From: Nemesobacter sp965249045
GTDB taxonomy: Bacteria > Desulfobacterota_D > UBA1144 > Nemesobacterales > Nemesobacteraceae
Length of the DNA: 64,000 nucleotides
Direction of reading: 5' to 3'
Assembly (NCBI GenBank): GCA_965249045.1
Contig: OZ252213.1
Location: 1,240,001-1,304,000, forward strand
Made by a program: the position numbers and the translations under genes. The notes beneath the pieces are model-generated. The model searched no databases, was not told the DNA's origin, and worked only from the letters and a program-made list of their open reading frames with translations. Each line of letters starts with the position of its first letter. The stretch's first letter is position 1. Shown piece after piece: positions 61,299-64,000 of this stretch.

Positions 61299-62456
61299 AT
61301 GGTTACGGAAGTTTCACGGCATATAAAGAAAGAAGTTGAGCGTGAACTCTGGGCAAGAGCGGCCGGAAGATGTCAGTTCCATGGATGCAATGTACTTCTT
61401 TATAAGTCTTCTATAACTCAGGAGACAGTGAATTTGGCGCAGAAAGCGCACATATATTCGTTCTCAAAGAACGGACCTCGAGGGCGGGGACCGTTCACCA
61501 CAGATGAAAAAGGCCTGAACGAAATTCCCAACCTTATGCTGGTGTGCTATGGATGCCATAGAAAAATCGATCAAGATTCAAAAGGAATTAAGTACTCCGC
61601 GGACTTGTTAATTGGCTGGAAGCGAGATCATGAAAAAAGAATTGAGATAGTAACGGGAATTCGGTCTGACAAAAAATCACATGTCATACTCTATGGAGCT
61701 AATATAGGTTCGGAGAAATCCCCGATAAACTATGAAGAATGCGTGGAAGTGATGTTTCCTCACGGGTATCCCGCCAAGGAAAGACCGGAACTGCTTTCGA
61801 TGGTATCAGAACTCAGAGATAGCAGTGCAGATTACTGGAAAGCGGAATCTTCTCATCTTTATAGATCATACGAGCGGAAAATTGCTCCTTTGATAGAGCA
61901 AGATAACTGCAAGCATTTCTCTCTGTTCGCGCTTGCTCCTCAGCCTTTATTGATACAGCTAGGCGCTTTGCTGACCGATAAAATATCAGTGGACACATTC
62001 CAGTTGCATAGAGAGCCGAAGGGATGGTTATGGCAGAACCGACCGGAAGATTTCGATTTTATTATTCACCGCCCAGATCAGCCTAACGGTTACTCAGTTC
62101 TGCTTGTTTCATTGAGTGATCATGTGTCAAGAGACCGAGTAACTCGAGTTCTAGGAAATGATGTAAGCGTTTGGGAAATAACTATTGAAAAACCGAGCAA
62201 CGATTTTATGAAGTCCAGAAAGCAGCTCTCGTTGTTCAGAGAGTGTTTACGAGAGTTAATGGTTGATATCAAGCGAGAAAAAGGTAACACTGCCCCGCTG
62301 AATATTTTTCCCGTAATGCCGGTTGCGTGTGCGATTGAGTTAGGACGAATAAGGATGCCGAAAGCCGAAATGCCTTGGACCATTTACGACCACAATATTG
62401 AGACCCGAGAATTTAAGAAATCCATAGAAATACGAGGTGATATTCATGAAAGGTAG
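61299..62456 (+). CDS. cap5: HNH-SAVED CBASS effector (Cap5)
   Basis: A 385-residue protein. The N-terminal ~110 residues are an HNH endonuclease: RAAGRCQFHGCN, AHIYSFSKNGPRGRG, NLMLVCYGCHRKIDQD. The C-terminal part (about 150-385) fits a SAVED cyclic-nucleotide-sensing domain, with GWLWQNRPEDFDFIIHR and VLLVSLSDHVSRDRV. In Cap5 the bound second messenger activates DNA cutting by the HNH domain. The next gene, a CD-NTase, starts within its last codons. Confidence 0.85.
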   Translation: MVTEVSRHIKKEVERELWARAAGRCQFHGCNVLLYKSSITQETVNLAQKAHIYSFSKNGPRGRGPFTTDEKGLNEIPNLMLVCYGCHRKIDQDSKGIKYSADLLIGWKRDHEKRIEIVTGIRSDKKSHVILYGANIGSEKSPINYEECVEVMFPHGYPAKERPELLSMVSELRDSSADYWKAESSHLYRSYERKIAPLIEQDNCKHFSLFALAPQPLLIQLGALLTDKISVDTFQLHREPKGWLWQNRPEDFDFIIHRPDQPNGYSVLLVSLSDHVSRDRVTRVLGNDVSVWEITIEKPSNDFMKSRKQLSLFRECLRELMVDIKREKGNTAPLNIFPVMPVACAIELGRIRMPKAEMPWTIYDHNIETREFKKSIEIRGDIHER

Positions 62457-63633
62457 TCGCAGCAATTTAATACTGGAGAAAATACTTGGAAAGATAGAAC
62501 TTCCAGAGGAAGCATATGAAAAAGCGGAGAAGCGCTACAAGGACATAGGTATCTGGTTTCACAGAACAGGTTCGAGGTGCGTTAGTTTCCGTCCCCATGT
62601 GTTTTCACAAGGGTCATTTCGACTGGGTACCGCGATAAGACCGAAGGATAAAGAAGAGTATGATCTTGATATGGGTTGCAATCTTCGACACGGATTAACC
62701 AAGGAGAACATCTCACAAAAGCAGTTAAAGGAGATAGTCGGCTACGAACTGGAACTTTATAGGGAAGCCCGTAATATCAAGGAAAGTCTATCTGAGAAAA
62801 GACGGTGCTGGAGATTGGAATATGCCGATGTTCTTAGTTTTCACATGGATGTTGTCCCATGTATTCCAGAAGGCTATCATCAAAGAGAAATATTGAAGGG
62901 GAGAATGATGCGGTCAACAAGGTTGGATGAAAGTCTTGCTTCATCCATTTCGGAGTTGGCCGTTTCAATTACTGATAATAAGGATGCCAGATACTCGATA
63001 ATAACAAGCGATTGGAGGATAAGTAATCCAGAGGGCTATGCTCTTTGGTTTGAAGCGCGCATGAGAACCGCCGAACTTTATCTTTCTCAAAGAGAGGCGG
63101 TGTTTAAAATGAGTATTGATAATCTGCCTTACTATCGGTGGAAGACTCCGCTGCAAGGAGCTATCCAATTCCTTAAGCGACACCGAGATACGATGTTTAA
63201 GTATGATGAAGAATCCAAGCCAGTCTCGGTAATTATTACAACGCTAGCGGCCGCCGCGTATAGGGGTGAAAGTGATATTATTTCTGCTCTAGAAAATATT
63301 TTGAACACCATGGATAAATTTATTAATCAGGCCATCCCTTATGTTCCAAATCCGGTTAATCCTGAAGAGGATTTTGCTGACAAATGGTACTCAGAAGAAC
63401 ATACGCATCTTAGATTGAAAGATAATTTTCTTAGATGGTTGATTCAGGCGAGATCCGACTTTGAGGCAATCTGTTCAAACAGCAGTCAATACATTCTTGA
63501 TGCGGCCAATCGGGGTCTTTCAATTAACCTTGATAAAATATCTGTAGAGCAAATGCTCGGAATTGCCTCCGGCGTAGCACCTGCGATTCATAAGATAAAG
63601 CCATCAAGTCCGCGCCCTTGGTTGAAGTTGTAA
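62446..63633 (+). CDS. CBASS CD-NTase (cGAS/DncV-like nucleotidyltransferase)
   Basis: A 395-residue enzyme that would make the messenger for Cap5. Active-site parts are VFSQGSFRLGTAI, the Asp pair in EEYDLDMGCN and the third Asp in SFHMDVVPCIPE. The C-terminal helical lobe includes PLQGAIQFLKRHRDTMF. ATG 62446 is preferred because of an AGGTGAT ribosome-binding site; it overlaps cap5 by 11 bp. It is followed at once (no gap) by an E2-like gene. Confidence 0.9.
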   Translation: MKGSRSNLILEKILGKIELPEEAYEKAEKRYKDIGIWFHRTGSRCVSFRPHVFSQGSFRLGTAIRPKDKEEYDLDMGCNLRHGLTKENISQKQLKEIVGYELELYREARNIKESLSEKRRCWRLEYADVLSFHMDVVPCIPEGYHQREILKGRMMRSTRLDESLASSISELAVSITDNKDARYSIITSDWRISNPEGYALWFEARMRTAELYLSQREAVFKMSIDNLPYYRWKTPLQGAIQFLKRHRDTMFKYDEESKPVSVIITTLAAAAYRGESDIISALENILNTMDKFINQAIPYVPNPVNPEEDFADKWYSEEHTHLRLKDNFLRWLIQARSDFEAICSNSSQYILDAANRGLSINLDKISVEQMLGIASGVAPAIHKIKPSSPRPWLKL

Positions 63634-64000
63634 TTGTCAAAGTGGGATGTTTTCAATCTACAGCAGTTCTTGGCGTCAAACCCGAAAATGAGGCTTGCGC
63701 ATTACGGAGAAACTGTTTCTATTGAAGGCAGATATGATATTAACGCGCAAATGGAAGGTTTCAACGAAATACATGATACCTATGCACTGAAGATAAATAT
63801 TCATGAAGAATATCCGAGGGTAATTCCATCTGTTTTTGAAATCAGGAATCGTATACCGAAAAATTTGGAACATCACATTTATAATAATGGATCTTTCTGT
63901 TTGGGTTCGGAAATCAGGCTAAAAGCAATTCTATCTGAAACACCCGGTATTCCCGATTTTGCGGAAAGGATACTAGACCCTTTCCTGTATTCGGTCAGCT
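63634..64000 (+). CDS. E2-like (Cap2-type) protein, 5' part
   Basis: The frame from TTG 63634, directly after the CD-NTase stop, is open to the end of the window (122 codons). It has an E2-type order: a beta sheet (IHDTYALKINIHEEYPRVIP), then LEHHIYNNGSFCLGSE. The HxxYxxGxxCL pattern resembles the active-site Cys region of E2-fold proteins in type II CBASS. Whether an E1-like half follows (as in full Cap2) or it ends as an E2-only protein cannot be seen. Confidence 0.7.
   Translation, partial: MSKWDVFNLQQFLASNPKMRLAHYGETVSIEGRYDINAQMEGFNEIHDTYALKINIHEEYPRVIPSVFEIRNRIPKNLEHHIYNNGSFCLGSEIRLKAILSETPGIPDFAERILDPFLYSVS

Overview
The window is a chromosomal segment of a Gram-negative, respiring bacterium. 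About 31 kb of compact housekeeping genes is followed by about 33 kb of accessory DNA that runs off the right end. The organism has an AMIN-domain periplasmic amidase, an archaeal-type phosphoglycerate mutase, a Dpp-type peptide importer with its own lipoprotein, and an aerobic TCA block whose SdhC resembles an actinobacterial-type anchor. This fits an under-sampled, Desulfobacterota- or Dadabacteria-like lineage, but that placement is a low-confidence inference; no rRNA gene is present to test it.

Housekeeping part. Positions 1-5335 (minus) hold an amidase-polX-ligA operon, with ligA cut by the window edge. Next come a PhnP-like metallo-hydrolase, apgM, tRNA-Leu(GAG), a membrane-anchored TPR protein, an nfeD-slipin pair, and dppABCDF. 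The dpp operon is interrupted between dppD and dppF by a HigA-type regulator and gene debris. A fatty-acid block follows (yceD-rpmF-fabD-fabG-acpP-fabF, with no plsX or fabH between rpmF and fabD), then a TCA block (acnA-icd-mdh-sdhC-sdhA-sdhB-sucC). sucD is not downstream of sucC; the accessory region starts there.

Accessory region (30.8-64 kb). It is lower in GC by eye and packed with genes for conflict functions. In order: (a) a minus-strand TIR plus membrane-protein pair; (b) divergent from it, a tightly overlapping operon TIR - Nmad2-like - MazG-like - uracil-DNA-glycosylase-like, the best candidate for an undescribed system; (c) a protein with an RxxxxH (HEPN-like) motif; (d) an AAA+ ATPase / subtilisin-like protease pair; (e) a small secreted six-cysteine peptide whose spacing matches the CS-alpha-beta defensin fold; (f) a DUF5131 (Gp37/Gp68) gene and its tcmP partner, the latter split by an IS30-type and an ISNCY-type element inserted 7-8 bp apart; (g) a CBASS with a patatin effector and a CD-NTase that carries an E2-like domain and a SEC-C motif, with a divergent XRE repressor plus ImmA/IrrE peptidase reminiscent of CapH/CapP; (h) a decayed GIY-YIG gene carrying an IS256-type element with an 8-bp target duplication, then a HEPN-like gene and an intact GIY-YIG paralogue; (i) a sigma-factor remnant, a large SF2 helicase, and a hipBA remnant joined to a tyrosine-integrase tail; (j) a second, divergent AAA+ / subtilase pair; (k) a second CBASS (HNH-SAVED Cap5, CD-NTase, and the start of an E2-like gene cut by the window edge).

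The layout is that of a defence island grown by repeated insertion next to sucC. No intact integrase, CRISPR array or flanking tRNA attachment site is visible inside the window.
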